A stretch of DNA of 64,000 bases from Actinacidiphila epipremni (GCF_012034175.1 NZ_JAATEJ010000001.1:310001-374000), one strand, 5' to 3'. Numbered from the stretch's first letter, positions 30,042 to 39,004 are shown. Notes: generated by a model from the sequence alone, not told the origin. Numbers and translations: made by a program.

Positions 30042-31688
30042 GTGACTGAGTCGGACAGCGCGGCCGGTGGGGGTGGGGCGGATTTTCTGCAACTGGACCT
30101 TGCCGACGCGCCCGGCGGCAGGCTCGCGGAGTGGCTGGCGGGGCAGGTGCGGGGGGCGGTGTCGGACGGCCGGCTTCCCGTCGGGGCGCGGCTGCCGGCC
30201 ACGCGGGTGCTCGCCGCGGACCTCGGGGTGTCGCGCGGGGTCGTGACGGAGGCGTACCGCCGGCTCGCGGAGGACGGGCACGTCGCCGGGCGGCGGCGCG
30301 GCGGCACGGTGGTGGTCGCGGGGCCGCTCGGCGGGGAGCGCGCGGGGCCCGGGGCGGACCCGGCGGCGGGCGGGGCGGCTTCGCCCGGCTCCGGCCTCGG
30401 CTTCGGCCTCGGCTCCGCGTCCGGCGCCGGCGTTCGGGCCGCGGGCGACCGGCGTACGGCGTCCGCAACGGACCGGGCTGCGGGTCGGGCGGCGGACCGG
30501 GCTGCGGGTCCGGCGGCCTCGGGGCCGCAACTCACCGCGGGCGGCGGGCTCTTCGACGGCGAGCCCGGGCACGACGTCTTCGACCGGCTCCAGAAAGCGC
30601 CGGCCAGGTTCGACCTCTCGCCCGGCGCGCCCGACCTCGCCGCCTTCCCGCGCAGCGCCTGGCTGCGGGCCGAGCGCGCGGTGCTCGGCGGGCTGCCGGC
30701 CGCGGAGCTGGGGTACGGGGACCCGCGGGGCACGCCCGCGCTGCGGGGCGCCGTCGCCGACTGGCTGGCCCGCAACCGCGGCATCCCCGCCGCGCCGGAG
30801 GACGTCGTCGTGGTCGCCGGCACCGCGCAGGCGCTCGGCCTGCTCGCGCAGGTGCTGCGCGCCGAGGGCACCTCCACCGTCGCGTTCGAGGAGCCCGGCT
30901 CGCTCGGCGTGCGGCTGCACCTGCGGCGGGCCGGCCTGGCGACGCCCCCCGTCCCCGTCGACGCCCACGGCGTACGCGTCGACGCGCTGCGGGCGACCGG
31001 CGCGCCCGCCGTACTGCTCACGCCCGCGCACCAGTTCCCGACCGGCGTGGTGCTCGGCGGGGACCGGCGGCGGGCGCTCATGGCGTGGGCGCGCGAGGGC
31101 GGGCTGGTCGTCGAGGACGACTACGACGCCGAGCACCGCTACGACCGCCCGCCGGTGGCCGCGCTGCGCGCGCTCATGCCCGACCGGGTCGTCTACGCCG
31201 GCAGCGTGTCGAAGCTGCTCGCGCCCGCCCTGCGGATCGGCTGGATGCTCGTGCCGCCGCACTACCGCGACGCGTTCGTCGAGGCCAAGCGCTACACCGA
31301 CCTCGGCAACGCCACGCTGCCGCAGCTCACCCTCGCCGCGCTGATGCGCAGCGGCGCCCTGGAGCGGCAGTTGCGGCTGCTGCGCCGCCGGCACCGGCAG
31401 CGCAGGGACGCGATGATCGCCGCGGTCCGGGAGCAGTTGCCCGGCGCGGTCGTGCACGGCGCCGCCGCCGGACTGCACCTGACGGTCACCTTCAGCCGGC
31501 TGCCCGGCGCGGTCGGCGACACCGCGCTGGCCGCCGCCGCGCTCGCGCACGGCGTCAAGCTCCATCCCCTGTCCTGGCACCGGCAGTTGCCGGGCCCGCC
31601 GGGCCTGGTGCTGGGGTACGCCGCCCGTACGCCCACCGAGATCGTCGGCGCGGTCGCCGTCGTCGGCCGCCTGCTGCGGACGACCTGA
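30042..31688 (+). CDS. MocR/PdxR-type GntR regulator with aminotransferase domain
   Basis: 548 residues. A GntR winged helix (about 15-90: LAEWLAGQVRGAVSDGRLPVG, VSRGVVTEAYRRLAEDGHV) is fused through a long low-complexity linker (about 90-175, Gly/Ala/Arg-rich with TDRAAGRAADRAAG repeats) to a fold-type I aminotransferase domain. The PLP-binding Lys391 lies in AGSVSKLLAPALRIGWM. Regulators of this kind sense PLP or an amino acid. The divergent LysE-type exporter is the obvious target. GTG 30042 is chosen by resemblance to family N-termini; GTG 29994 is an alternative. The linker is unusually long and repetitive. Confidence 0.9.
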   Translation: MTESDSAAGGGGADFLQLDLADAPGGRLAEWLAGQVRGAVSDGRLPVGARLPATRVLAADLGVSRGVVTEAYRRLAEDGHVAGRRRGGTVVVAGPLGGERAGPGADPAAGGAASPGSGLGFGLGSASGAGVRAAGDRRTASATDRAAGRAADRAAGPAASGPQLTAGGGLFDGEPGHDVFDRLQKAPARFDLSPGAPDLAAFPRSAWLRAERAVLGGLPAAELGYGDPRGTPALRGAVADWLARNRGIPAAPEDVVVVAGTAQALGLLAQVLRAEGTSTVAFEEPGSLGVRLHLRRAGLATPPVPVDAHGVRVDALRATGAPAVLLTPAHQFPTGVVLGGDRRRALMAWAREGGLVVEDDYDAEHRYDRPPVAALRALMPDRVVYAGSVSKLLAPALRIGWMLVPPHYRDAFVEAKRYTDLGNATLPQLTLAALMRSGALERQLRLLRRRHRQRRDAMIAAVREQLPGAVVHGAAAGLHLTVTFSRLPGAVGDTALAAAALAHGVKLHPLSWHRQLPGPPGLVLGYAARTPTEIVGAVAVVGRLLRTT

Positions 31689-31755
31689 CGGGCTGCCAGG
31701 AGCCGTACGGCACTTGACCGGTGCCGGAAGGGTGGGCGCTGTCAGAGGCGGCTGT

Positions 31756-31761
31756 TACGTT
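31756..31761 (+). promoter_or_regulatory. -10 box for a leaderless membrane-protein gene
   Basis: TACGTT ends 6 nt before the GTG at 31768, which supports that start and a leaderless transcript. Confidence 0.45.
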
Positions 31762-31767
31762 CGAGGG

Positions 31768-33051
31768 GTGGCTCACGAGGGGGAGGCCCGGCGGCAGGAA
31801 CCGCCGGGGGACGGCTGTGTGGTGATCGCGGTACGGATTCCGGTCCGCGTCGTCACCTTCGCCGTCGTGCTGCCCGTGCGCCTGGTGTGGGACCTGCTCG
31901 CCGCCGCGGTCCGCGCATGCCGTACGGCGTGGCGGTGGACGTGGCGCCGGGTGCTCGGCCCTGTGCTCGTATTCGTCTGGAGGTATCTGGTCGCGGCGCC
32001 GGTCCGCGCGCTGTTCCGTCACGTGCTGGTGCCGCTCGTGGAGCGCGTCCTGATACCCGCGCTGCGGGCGCTGTGGCGCTGGGGCGTCGTGCCGGCCGTA
32101 CGGGGCATGGCCGCGCTGGGGTCCGCGGTGTGGCGCGGGCTGGTCCTGCTGGGCAGGGGAGCGGTCCTGGCCGGGCGCGGGCTGGCGTATCTGTGGCGGG
32201 TGCTGGTCGTCATACCCCTGACGTGGCTGGGGCGCGCCCTCGCCGCGCTGTGGCGGGTGCTCGCGGTGCTGCCGGCGGGCTGGCTGTGGCGCCGGGTCGT
32301 GCTCCCGGCGGCACGGGCGGGGCGCGAGGTCGTGCTCGTCCTCGTGGGGCTCCTGCTGGTGCTGCCGGCGGTGTTCCTGTGGCGCCGGGTGCTCCTGCCA
32401 CTCGTCCGGGGGATCGGCGCGGGCTTCGGGCTGGGCGGGCGCGCCGCCGGCCGGGCGCTCGGCTGGACCTGGCGGTGGCTGGTCGCCGCCCCGGTGGCCT
32501 TCCTGTGGCGCCGGGCGGTCGTACCGCTCGCCCGCGAGACCTGGGTGGCGCTGGGCTTCGCGTGGCGCGGCACGGCGTTCGTCTCCCGCGCGCTCGGACG
32601 CGCCCTGGCGTGGGCCGCCCGCCGGCTCATCGCGGCGCCGCTGGTGTGGGCCGCGCGCGTGCTGGTCGCGGCCCCGGTGACCTGGGCGGCCCGCGTACTC
32701 GTCGCCGCCCCCGCAGCATGGGCATGGCGCACCGCCGGCGCCCCCACGCTGCGGGCGATACGGGCGACCGGCCGCTGGTACCGCAAGGCGGTCTGGCAAC
32801 CGGTCGCCGAAGCGGCGTCCGAGGCCCGCCGGACACTGCGCTACGTCCTGCTCGGCAACCGCCCCCGAACCGACCGCCTGCCCCCACCGCCGAAGAGCGC
32901 AACCGGCTACGCCGCCGTGCCCGCCCCGAACGCCGACCCCGAACCGGGCGCCGGGCCGGTCGCGGCGCGGGCCGAGGAGCCGGTGGGGTACGACACGGAG
33001 TACGGCGTGCCGCTGCCCGGGAGCGTGCCGCCGGGCGGCGAGGTCCGCTGA
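31768..33051 (+). CDS. Trp-Arg-Pro repeat membrane-associated protein of unknown function
   Basis: 427 residues. From about residue 20 to 350 it consists of irregular 11-12-residue units of the form W-R-R/V-hydrophobic-x-x-P-x-x-h, for example LWRVLAVLPAG, LWRRVVLPAAR, FLWRRVLLPLVR, TWRWLVAAPVAF and AARVLVAAPVTW. The dipeptide WR occurs 13 times and Arg is scattered through otherwise hydrophobic stretches, so the helices are amphipathic and short, broken by Pro; only a few segments (such as VVLVLVGLLLVLPAVFLW) look like full membrane spans. The last 70 residues are Pro-rich and hydrophilic. I do not recognise a domain. It sits in a variable interval inside an otherwise conserved gene order. 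It could be a peripheral membrane or lipid-binding protein. Confidence 0.75.
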   Translation: MAHEGEARRQEPPGDGCVVIAVRIPVRVVTFAVVLPVRLVWDLLAAAVRACRTAWRWTWRRVLGPVLVFVWRYLVAAPVRALFRHVLVPLVERVLIPALRALWRWGVVPAVRGMAALGSAVWRGLVLLGRGAVLAGRGLAYLWRVLVVIPLTWLGRALAALWRVLAVLPAGWLWRRVVLPAARAGREVVLVLVGLLLVLPAVFLWRRVLLPLVRGIGAGFGLGGRAAGRALGWTWRWLVAAPVAFLWRRAVVPLARETWVALGFAWRGTAFVSRALGRALAWAARRLIAAPLVWAARVLVAAPVTWAARVLVAAPAAWAWRTAGAPTLRAIRATGRWYRKAVWQPVAEAASEARRTLRYVLLGNRPRTDRLPPPPKSATGYAAVPAPNADPEPGAGPVAARAEEPVGYDTEYGVPLPGSVPPGGEVR

Positions 33052-33191
33052 GCCCGGCGCTCGCGGGGAAGCGCGGCGACGGTGGTGCGGTGCGCGGCGT
33101 AACCTTGGGGGTGACGACGTACGCCGACTTCTGTAGGGACTGAACGACACTGGGCAAGCGACAGCCCGAAGGCCCGCCGCCCGCGCCGACC

Positions 33192-33986
33192 GTGCAGCGC
33201 ATCCGGTTGCGCTACACCAAGCGAGGCCGCCTCCGGTTCACCAGCCACCGTGACTTCCAGCGCGCCTTCGAGCGGGCCCTTCGCCGGGCCGAGGTGCCGA
33301 TGGCGTACTCCGCGGGCTTCACCCCGCACCCCAAGGTGTCCTACGCCAACGCCGCACCCACCGGCGTCGGCAGCGAGGCGGAGTATCTGGAGATCGGCCT
33401 GGCGCAGTTCCGCGACCCGGAGCAGCTGCGGGCCCGGCTGGACGAGTCGCTGCCCGACGGCCTCGACATCACCGAGGCGGTGGAGGCCCGCACCTCGGGT
33501 CTCGTCGAGCGCCTGGAGGTGTCGGTGTGGCAGCTCCGGCTGGACGGCGTGGACCCCGCCGACGCCCGGCGGGCGGTCGCGGCGTTCCTCGCGGCCGACA
33601 CCGTGGAAGTACAGCGCAGCACGAAGAACGGCGTCCGCACCTTCGACTGCCGGGCCGCCGTCACGCGGTTCGAGGTCGTCGAGGGTGGGGAGGACTCCGG
33701 AAGCGGGAACGCGCCCGCGGGTACGGATGCGGCGACGCACCCGGCCACCGATACGCCGCAGGACCGCGCCTGTGCGATACTGCGGCTGGTTGTGCGGCAC
33801 CTGACACCTGCCGTACGGCCCGACGACGTACTGTCCGGCCTCCGAACGACGGCCGACCTCGCGCCGCCGGTCCCCGCAGCGGTGACCAGGCTGGCGCAGG
33901 GGCCGCTCGACGGGGACACCGGCACGGTCACCGACCCGCTCGCGCCCGATCGCGACGCCGTGGCGGTGCCCGCCGGTACCGCGTAG
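33192..33986 (+). CDS. DUF2344/TIGR03936 family protein
   Basis: 264 residues from GTG 33192. The conserved N-terminal block QRIRLRYTKRGRLRFTSHRD continues with FQRAFERALRRAEVPMAYSA and GFTPHPKVSYANAAPTGVGS, all diagnostic of the DUF2344 family that accompanies TIGR03960 radical SAM proteins. The middle and C-terminus are less conserved. The frame is open 14 codons further upstream to a CTG at 33150 and encodes LGKRQPEGPPPAPT, which resembles the N-terminus of Streptomyces homologues, so translation may really begin at that CTG. Its position before rne-rplU-rpmA is conserved; a role in RNA or tRNA modification is only conjecture. Confidence 0.9.
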   Translation: MQRIRLRYTKRGRLRFTSHRDFQRAFERALRRAEVPMAYSAGFTPHPKVSYANAAPTGVGSEAEYLEIGLAQFRDPEQLRARLDESLPDGLDITEAVEARTSGLVERLEVSVWQLRLDGVDPADARRAVAAFLAADTVEVQRSTKNGVRTFDCRAAVTRFEVVEGGEDSGSGNAPAGTDAATHPATDTPQDRACAILRLVVRHLTPAVRPDDVLSGLRTTADLAPPVPAAVTRLAQGPLDGDTGTVTDPLAPDRDAVAVPAGTA

Positions 33987-34201
33987 CCACGTCGTCACGC
34001 GTCGCCGACGCACCAGGGAGCCACCCGGGTCCGGCGCCGCAGACCACATGAGACTTTCGTCGGCCCCCGCACGGGCGGCCGACGAGCGACACAGCAGCTC
34101 CCGTGCGGCGCCCGCGCCCCGGAGGGCGGCGCCGCGATCCAAGCGGCATGCCGCACCCGATCCGGCGCGGCGCCCGGGAGCATGACGGGAGCACTGCCCG
34201 A

Positions 34202-37200
34202 ATGCCCGACCAGACTGACAACGACGCCCAGAACACCCCCGAGACCGCCGTCGACGCCCCCGCGGCGCCGCGCCGCCGCCGCGCCGCCTCCCGCCCGGCG
34301 GGACCGCCCGCCGGCGCCGAAGACGCGAACGGCGGTACGGACGAGGCCGCCGCCGAGCCCGCGCCGGCCAGGCGCCGCACCCGCAAGACCGCTGCCGCGC
34401 AGCCCGCGGCGGCCGAGACCGACGCCGCCGGCGACGCTTCGTCCGCCGGGTCCGGTGAGTCCGCCGATGCCGACGCGCCGGCCAAGCCGCGCCGCCGGGC
34501 GACCCGCAAGGCCGCCGCGCCGGCCGCCGAGGCCGCGCCCGCCGCGGACACCGCTGACCAGCCCGCCGCGCCCGTGGAGGAGGAGGCAGCGCCCGCGCGC
34601 ACCCGCCGCCGCGCCACGCGCAAGGCCGCGTCCGCCGAGGCCCCGGCCACGGAAGAGGCCGCGCCTGCCGCGGAGGAAGCCGCGCCCACGCGCCGCCGGG
34701 CGACCCGCAAGACCGCAGCCGCCGAGGCCCCCGCCGCCGAGGAGGCCGCGCCTGCTGGGGAGGATGCCGCCCCGGCCCGTACGCGCCGCCGGGCGACGCG
34801 TAAGGTCGCGAGCCCTGCCGCTGCGGAGGCCACCGAGGCCACCGAAGCGCCGGAGGCCGTGGTGACGCCGGCCACGGAGGCCCAGGCGCCTGCCGCCGAG
34901 GCCGCGCCCGAGTCCGCGCCCGCCGCGGAGGACGCCGTCCCGGCTCGTACCCGTCGCCGGGCGACGCGTAAGGTCGCGAGCCCCGCCGAGGCCCCCGCCC
35001 CGGAAGCCGCGCCCGCCGCCGAGGCCCCGGTCGCGGAAGCTCAGGCGCCTGCCGCCGAGGCCGCGCCCGCCGCGGAGGACGCCGCCCCGGCCCGTACCCG
35101 TCGCCGCGCGACGCGCAAGGTCGCGAGCCCCGCCGAGGCCCCCGCCCCGGAAGCCGCGCCCGCCGCCGAAGCGCCCGCCGCCGAGGCCCCGCCCGCCGCG
35201 CAGCAGCAGCCGCAAGCGCCGGACCAGCAGCCGCAAGCCCAAGCACAAGCGCCCGAGCGCGAGCAGCCCCGCCGCTCCCGTAAGAAGTCCGCCCCCGCCG
35301 TCCCCACCTTCTCCGCCGGCGAAGGCTCCCGGCGGCTGAAGCCCGGCGCGCTCGCCCCCCGCGAGGAGGACGGCGCCGCGCCCCACGCGTACACCGGCAA
35401 GGTGCTGCGGGACGGCGACGGCTGGGCCGTCGAGGTCGATGAGGCGTACGAGATCCGCGGCTACGGCGACACGCCCGAGACGGCCACCGCCCAGGCGCTG
35501 GCCGCGCTCGCCGACGCCTTCGGCATCCCCGTGGAGCAGCTGACGCTCGCCGTGCGCACCGAGGACGAGGCGCCCGCGCCCGCCTCCCGTGGCCGCCGCC
35601 GGGTCGTGCAGCCGCCGACCGCGGTCTTCCAGCCCCCCGTCTTCGTCGCCGGCGCCACGCCCGCCGCACCCGCCGTGCCCGCGGACGGCGCCGAGACCGA
35701 GCCGGCCGAGCCCGAGCCGGACGAGTACGAGGGCGGCGGCTCGCGCCGCCGCCGGCGCCGCCGTGGCGGAGCCCCCGCGGAGGCCGCGCCCGAGGCCGTG
35801 GCGGCCGTCGAGTCGGCCGAGGCCGAGGCCGACACCGACGCGGAGCCCGAGGACGCCGAGGCCGAGGACGGCGACGAGGGCCGCTCGACCTCCCGGCGCC
35901 GCCGCCGCGGTGGCCGCCGCCGGCGTCGCGGTGAGGCCGCCGAGCACGCCGAGGACACCGACGACACCTCCGAGGAGGAGGACGAGGAGCACGACGCCGA
36001 GGAGCCCGAGGGCGACGAGGCCGAGGACGACCAGGCGCACGGCGTCGGCACCGGCGGGAGCAGCAGCAGCCGGCGCAGGCGCCGCCGGCGCCGTCGCGGC
36101 GGTGACGCGGGCGGGGACGAGGCGCACGCCGACTCCGACGACCCGGAGCGCACCGTCGTCAAGGTGCGCGAGCCGCGCCCGCAGGAGCCGGCCGGCACCG
36201 GCGCCGACCAGGTGCAGTCCATCAAGGGCTCGACCCGCCTTGAGGCGAAGAAGCAGCGCCGCCGCGAGGGCCGCGAGCAGGGCCGCCGCCGGGTGCCGAT
36301 CATCACCGAGGCGGAGTTCCTGGCCCGCCGCGAGGCCGTCGAGCGCGTCATGGTGGTGCGGCAGAACGGCGAGCGCACCCAGATCGGCGTGCTGGAGGAC
36401 AACGTCCTCGTCGAGCACTACGTCAACAAGGAGCAGGCGACCTCGTACGTCGGCAACGTCTACCTGGGCAAGGTGCAGAACGTCCTGCCGTCCATGGAGG
36501 CCGCGTTCGTCGACATCGGCAAGGGCCGCAACGCCGTGCTCTACGCCGGTGAGGTCAACTTCGAGGCGCTGGGCCTGTCCGGCGGCCCGCGCCGCATCGA
36601 GTCGGCGCTGAAGTCCGGCCAGCCGGTGCTGGTGCAGGTCACCAAGGACCCGATCGGCCACAAGGGCGCCCGCCTGACCAGCCAGGTCAGCCTGCCCGGC
36701 CGCTACCTGGTCTACGTGCCCGAGGGCTCGATGACCGGCATCAGCCGCAAGCTGCCCGACACCGAGCGGGCCCGGCTGAAGTCCATCCTGAAGAAGATCG
36801 TCCCCGAGGACGCGGGCGTCATCGTGCGCACCGCCGCCGAGGGCGCGAGCGAGGACGAGCTGCGCCGCGACGTCGAGCGGCTCCAGTCGCAGTGGGACGA
36901 CATCCAGCGCAAGGCCAAGCAGGGCGGCGGCTCCAGCGCCCCGACGCTGCTCTACGGCGAGCCGGACATGACCGTCCGGGTGGTCCGCGACATCTTCAAC
37001 GAGGACTTCTCGAAGGTCGTCGTCAGCGGCGACGAGGCGTGGAGCACCATCCACGACTACGTCACGCACGTCGCGCCCGACCTCGCCGACCGGCTCAGCC
37101 GGTGGACGTCGGAGGTGGACGTCTTCGCCGCCAACCGCATCGACGAGCAGCTGCTCAAGGCGCTCGACCGCAAGGTGTGGCTGCCCTCGGGCGGGTCGCT

Positions 37201-38446
37201 GGTGATCGACAAGACCGAGGCGATGGTCGTCATCGACGTCAACACGGGCAAGTTCACCGGGCAGGGCGGCAACCTGGAGGAGACCGTCACCCGCAACAAC
37301 CTGGAGGCGGCCGAGGAGATCGTCCGCCAGCTGCGGCTGCGCGACCTCGGCGGCATCGTCGTCATCGACTTCATCGACATGGTCCTGGAGTCCAACCGGG
37401 ACCTGGTCATGCGGCGGCTGCTGGAGTGCCTGGGCCGGGACCGCACCAAGCACCAGGTGGCCGAGGTCACCTCGCTGGGCCTGGTGCAGATGACCCGCAA
37501 GCGGGTCGGGCAGGGGCTGCTGGAGTCCTTCTCCGAGACGTGCGTGCACTGCAACGGGCGCGGCGTCATCGTCCACATGGACCAGGCGACGACCACCGGC
37601 GGTGGCGGCGGCAAGCGCAAGCGCCGCGGCGGCCGGGCCGGCGCGGACGTCCACGAGCACGACCACGAGCACGAGCCCGTGGCGGCCGAGGCGGAGACCG
37701 CGGTGCTCGACGAGGCCGAGGCGCTGCCGGAGCTGGAGCCGATCGAGGTCGGCGAGTCCGACCTGGTGCCGGCCGTCGGCGACCCGGAGGAGGAGTGGTT
37801 CGGCAGCGCCGCGGAGGCCGAGGCCGCAGCGCAGCCCCGTGGCCGCGCCCGCCGCCGCGGCTCGCGCAAGGCGACCGCCCCCGCGGGCGCCCCGGCCGCG
37901 GCCGAGCCTGAGCCGGCCGTGGTGGTCGTCCCGGTCAGCGAGCCGGACGTCGAGCCGCCGGCCGCGCTGCCCGAGCCCGAGGTCTCGACCGAGCCTCCGG
38001 TACGCAGCCGGCGCCGTGCGACGCGTAAGGCGACGGCCCCGGCGGGCGCTCCCGCGGCGGCCGAGGAGGCCGCGGTCGTCGTCGTGGCGTCCGAGCCCGC
38101 CGCCCCGGTGGCCGCGCTGCCCGAGCCCGAGGTCTCCACCGAGCCTCCGGTACGCAGCCGGCGCCGTGCGACGCGTAAGGCGACGGCCCCGGCGGGCGCC
38201 CCCGCGGCGGCCGAGGAGGCGGCGGTCGTGGTCGTCCCGGCGACGGCGCACGAGCCGGCCGCGCAGGGCGAGCCCGCCGCGGAGGGCGAGCCGGAGCCGA
38301 AGAAGCGGGCGGCCCGCAAGGCCCCGGCGAAGAAGGCGGCGAAGAAGACCGCCGCCAAGAAGACGGCCAAGAAGGCGGCGACCAAGACCGCCGCGAAGAC
38401 CGCCGCGAAGAAGACGGCCAAGAAGACCGCCGCCCCGGCGGAGTGA
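34202..38446 (+). CDS. rne: Ribonuclease E/G with long disordered extensions
   Basis: 1414 residues, the main endoribonuclease for mRNA decay and RNA processing. The catalytic core runs from about 717 to 1130: S1-like region (SYVGNVYLGKVQNVLPSMEAA), DNase I-like metal Asp1012 (VVIDVNTGK) and Asp1056 (VVIDFIDM), and the zinc-link Cys1114 and Cys1117 (CVHCNGRG). As in Streptomyces RNase ES, large disordered regions flank the core on both sides instead of only at the C-terminus. The N-terminal 450 residues are Ala/Glu-rich with repeated RRRATRK basic boxes; clusters such as SRRRRRRRGG follow. The C-terminus ends in a histone H1-like Lys/Ala tail (KKTAKKAATKTAAKTAAKK). These arms probably bind RNA and degradosome partners. 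ATG 34202 has GGGAG upstream. Confidence 0.95.
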   Translation: MPDQTDNDAQNTPETAVDAPAAPRRRRAASRPAGPPAGAEDANGGTDEAAAEPAPARRRTRKTAAAQPAAAETDAAGDASSAGSGESADADAPAKPRRRATRKAAAPAAEAAPAADTADQPAAPVEEEAAPARTRRRATRKAASAEAPATEEAAPAAEEAAPTRRRATRKTAAAEAPAAEEAAPAGEDAAPARTRRRATRKVASPAAAEATEATEAPEAVVTPATEAQAPAAEAAPESAPAAEDAVPARTRRRATRKVASPAEAPAPEAAPAAEAPVAEAQAPAAEAAPAAEDAAPARTRRRATRKVASPAEAPAPEAAPAAEAPAAEAPPAAQQQPQAPDQQPQAQAQAPEREQPRRSRKKSAPAVPTFSAGEGSRRLKPGALAPREEDGAAPHAYTGKVLRDGDGWAVEVDEAYEIRGYGDTPETATAQALAALADAFGIPVEQLTLAVRTEDEAPAPASRGRRRVVQPPTAVFQPPVFVAGATPAAPAVPADGAETEPAEPEPDEYEGGGSRRRRRRRGGAPAEAAPEAVAAVESAEAEADTDAEPEDAEAEDGDEGRSTSRRRRRGGRRRRRGEAAEHAEDTDDTSEEEDEEHDAEEPEGDEAEDDQAHGVGTGGSSSSRRRRRRRRRGGDAGGDEAHADSDDPERTVVKVREPRPQEPAGTGADQVQSIKGSTRLEAKKQRRREGREQGRRRVPIITEAEFLARREAVERVMVVRQNGERTQIGVLEDNVLVEHYVNKEQATSYVGNVYLGKVQNVLPSMEAAFVDIGKGRNAVLYAGEVNFEALGLSGGPRRIESALKSGQPVLVQVTKDPIGHKGARLTSQVSLPGRYLVYVPEGSMTGISRKLPDTERARLKSILKKIVPEDAGVIVRTAAEGASEDELRRDVERLQSQWDDIQRKAKQGGGSSAPTLLYGEPDMTVRVVRDIFNEDFSKVVVSGDEAWSTIHDYVTHVAPDLADRLSRWTSEVDVFAANRIDEQLLKALDRKVWLPSGGSLVIDKTEAMVVIDVNTGKFTGQGGNLEETVTRNNLEAAEEIVRQLRLRDLGGIVVIDFIDMVLESNRDLVMRRLLECLGRDRTKHQVAEVTSLGLVQMTRKRVGQGLLESFSETCVHCNGRGVIVHMDQATTTGGGGGKRKRRGGRAGADVHEHDHEHEPVAAEAETAVLDEAEALPELEPIEVGESDLVPAVGDPEEEWFGSAAEAEAAAQPRGRARRRGSRKATAPAGAPAAAEPEPAVVVVPVSEPDVEPPAALPEPEVSTEPPVRSRRRATRKATAPAGAPAAAEEAAVVVVASEPAAPVAALPEPEVSTEPPVRSRRRATRKATAPAGAPAAAEEAAVVVVPATAHEPAAQGEPAAEGEPEPKKRAARKAPAKKAAKKTAAKKTAKKAATKTAAKTAAKKTAKKTAAPAE
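34883..35170. repeat. Tandem repeat in the N-terminal arm of rne
   Basis: Two copies of a unit starting CAGGCGCCTGCCGCCGAGG (at 34883 and 35042) continue through the RTRRRATRKVASPAEAPAPE coding segment with few differences. The first copy has 12 extra bases. Confidence 0.75.
37961..38220. repeat. Direct repeat in the C-terminal arm of rne
   Basis: Bases 37961-38070 recur at 38111-38220 with only about three differences (period 150 bp). Each copy encodes LPEPEVSTEPPVRSRRRATR followed by an Ala-rich spacer, adding one more basic box to the arm. Confidence 0.85.
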
Positions 38447-38455
38447 GCCCGGCCC

Positions 38456-38493
38456 GGGCGGGCGCCACCCCCACCGCGGGGCGGCGCCCGCCC
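38456..38493 (+). terminator. Terminator after rne
   Basis: An 11-bp perfect stem (38456-38466 with 38483-38493) begins 9 nt after the rne stop and precedes the rplU promoter. Confidence 0.65.
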
Positions 38494-38507
38494 GGCGCGC
38501 AGGCGAT

Positions 38508-38536
38508 TTGACCGGCGCGAACGCCCTCCGTAGAGT
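38508..38536 (+). promoter_or_regulatory. rplU-rpmA promoter
   Basis: TTGACC (38508-38513) and TAGAGT (38531-38536) are separated by 17 nt, the clearest housekeeping-type promoter in the window. It gives a 5' leader of about 124 nt before rplU, in which GGGAG-AGGC-CTCCC can form a small hairpin near 38590. Confidence 0.8.
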
Positions 38537-38666
38537 TGAGCTTCGGCGTTTCGCGCCCTCTCCTGAGCACATCCCTCCCGGCCCGACTGGGAGAGGCCTC
38601 CCGTAAGCAGCGTGGGACGGCTGGCATCAGGGGTTCCGTATCGAGCAGGCAGAGAGTGAGTTCAGC

Positions 38667-38990
38667 GTGTACGCGATCGTGCGTAGCGGTGGCCGCCAGC
38701 ACAAGGTGGCCATCGGCGACATCGTCGAGGTCGACAAGATTCCCACGGGCAAGGTCGGCGACGCCGTCGAGCTCTCCACCCTGCTCGTGGTCGACGGCGA
38801 GGCCGTCACCAGCGACCCGTGGGTGCTGGCCGGGATCAAGGTGCAGGCCGAGATCGTCGACCACCACAAGGGCCAGAAGATCGACATTCTGCGCTACAAG
38901 AACAAGACCGGTTACCGCCGGCGCCAGGGTCACCGCCAGCAGTACACGGCGCTGAAGATCACTGGCATCCCCGCTGCGGCTGCGAAGTAA
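38667..38990 (+). CDS. rplU: 50S ribosomal protein L21
   Basis: 107 residues. The N-terminus [18 protein letters not shown] and the C-terminal signature [22 protein letters not shown] are diagnostic of L21. It starts at GTG 38667, 124 nt after the predicted transcription start; the leader could carry autoregulation, but I see no defined ribosomal-protein binding structure. rpmA follows 14 nt later in the same operon. Confidence 0.97.
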   Translation: MYAIVRSGGRQHKVAIGDIVEVDKIPTGKVGDAVELSTLLVVDGEAVTSDPWVLAGIKVQAEIVDHHKGQKIDILRYKNKTGYRRRQGHRQQYTALKITGIPAAAAK

Positions 38991-39004
38991 GGGACTGAGG
39001 AGAG

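Noticed and set aside
33995..38572. 1525-codon minus-strand frame opposite rne
   Set aside because: It mirrors the low-complexity rne arms and has no recognisable domain; the plus-strand RNase E is unambiguous.
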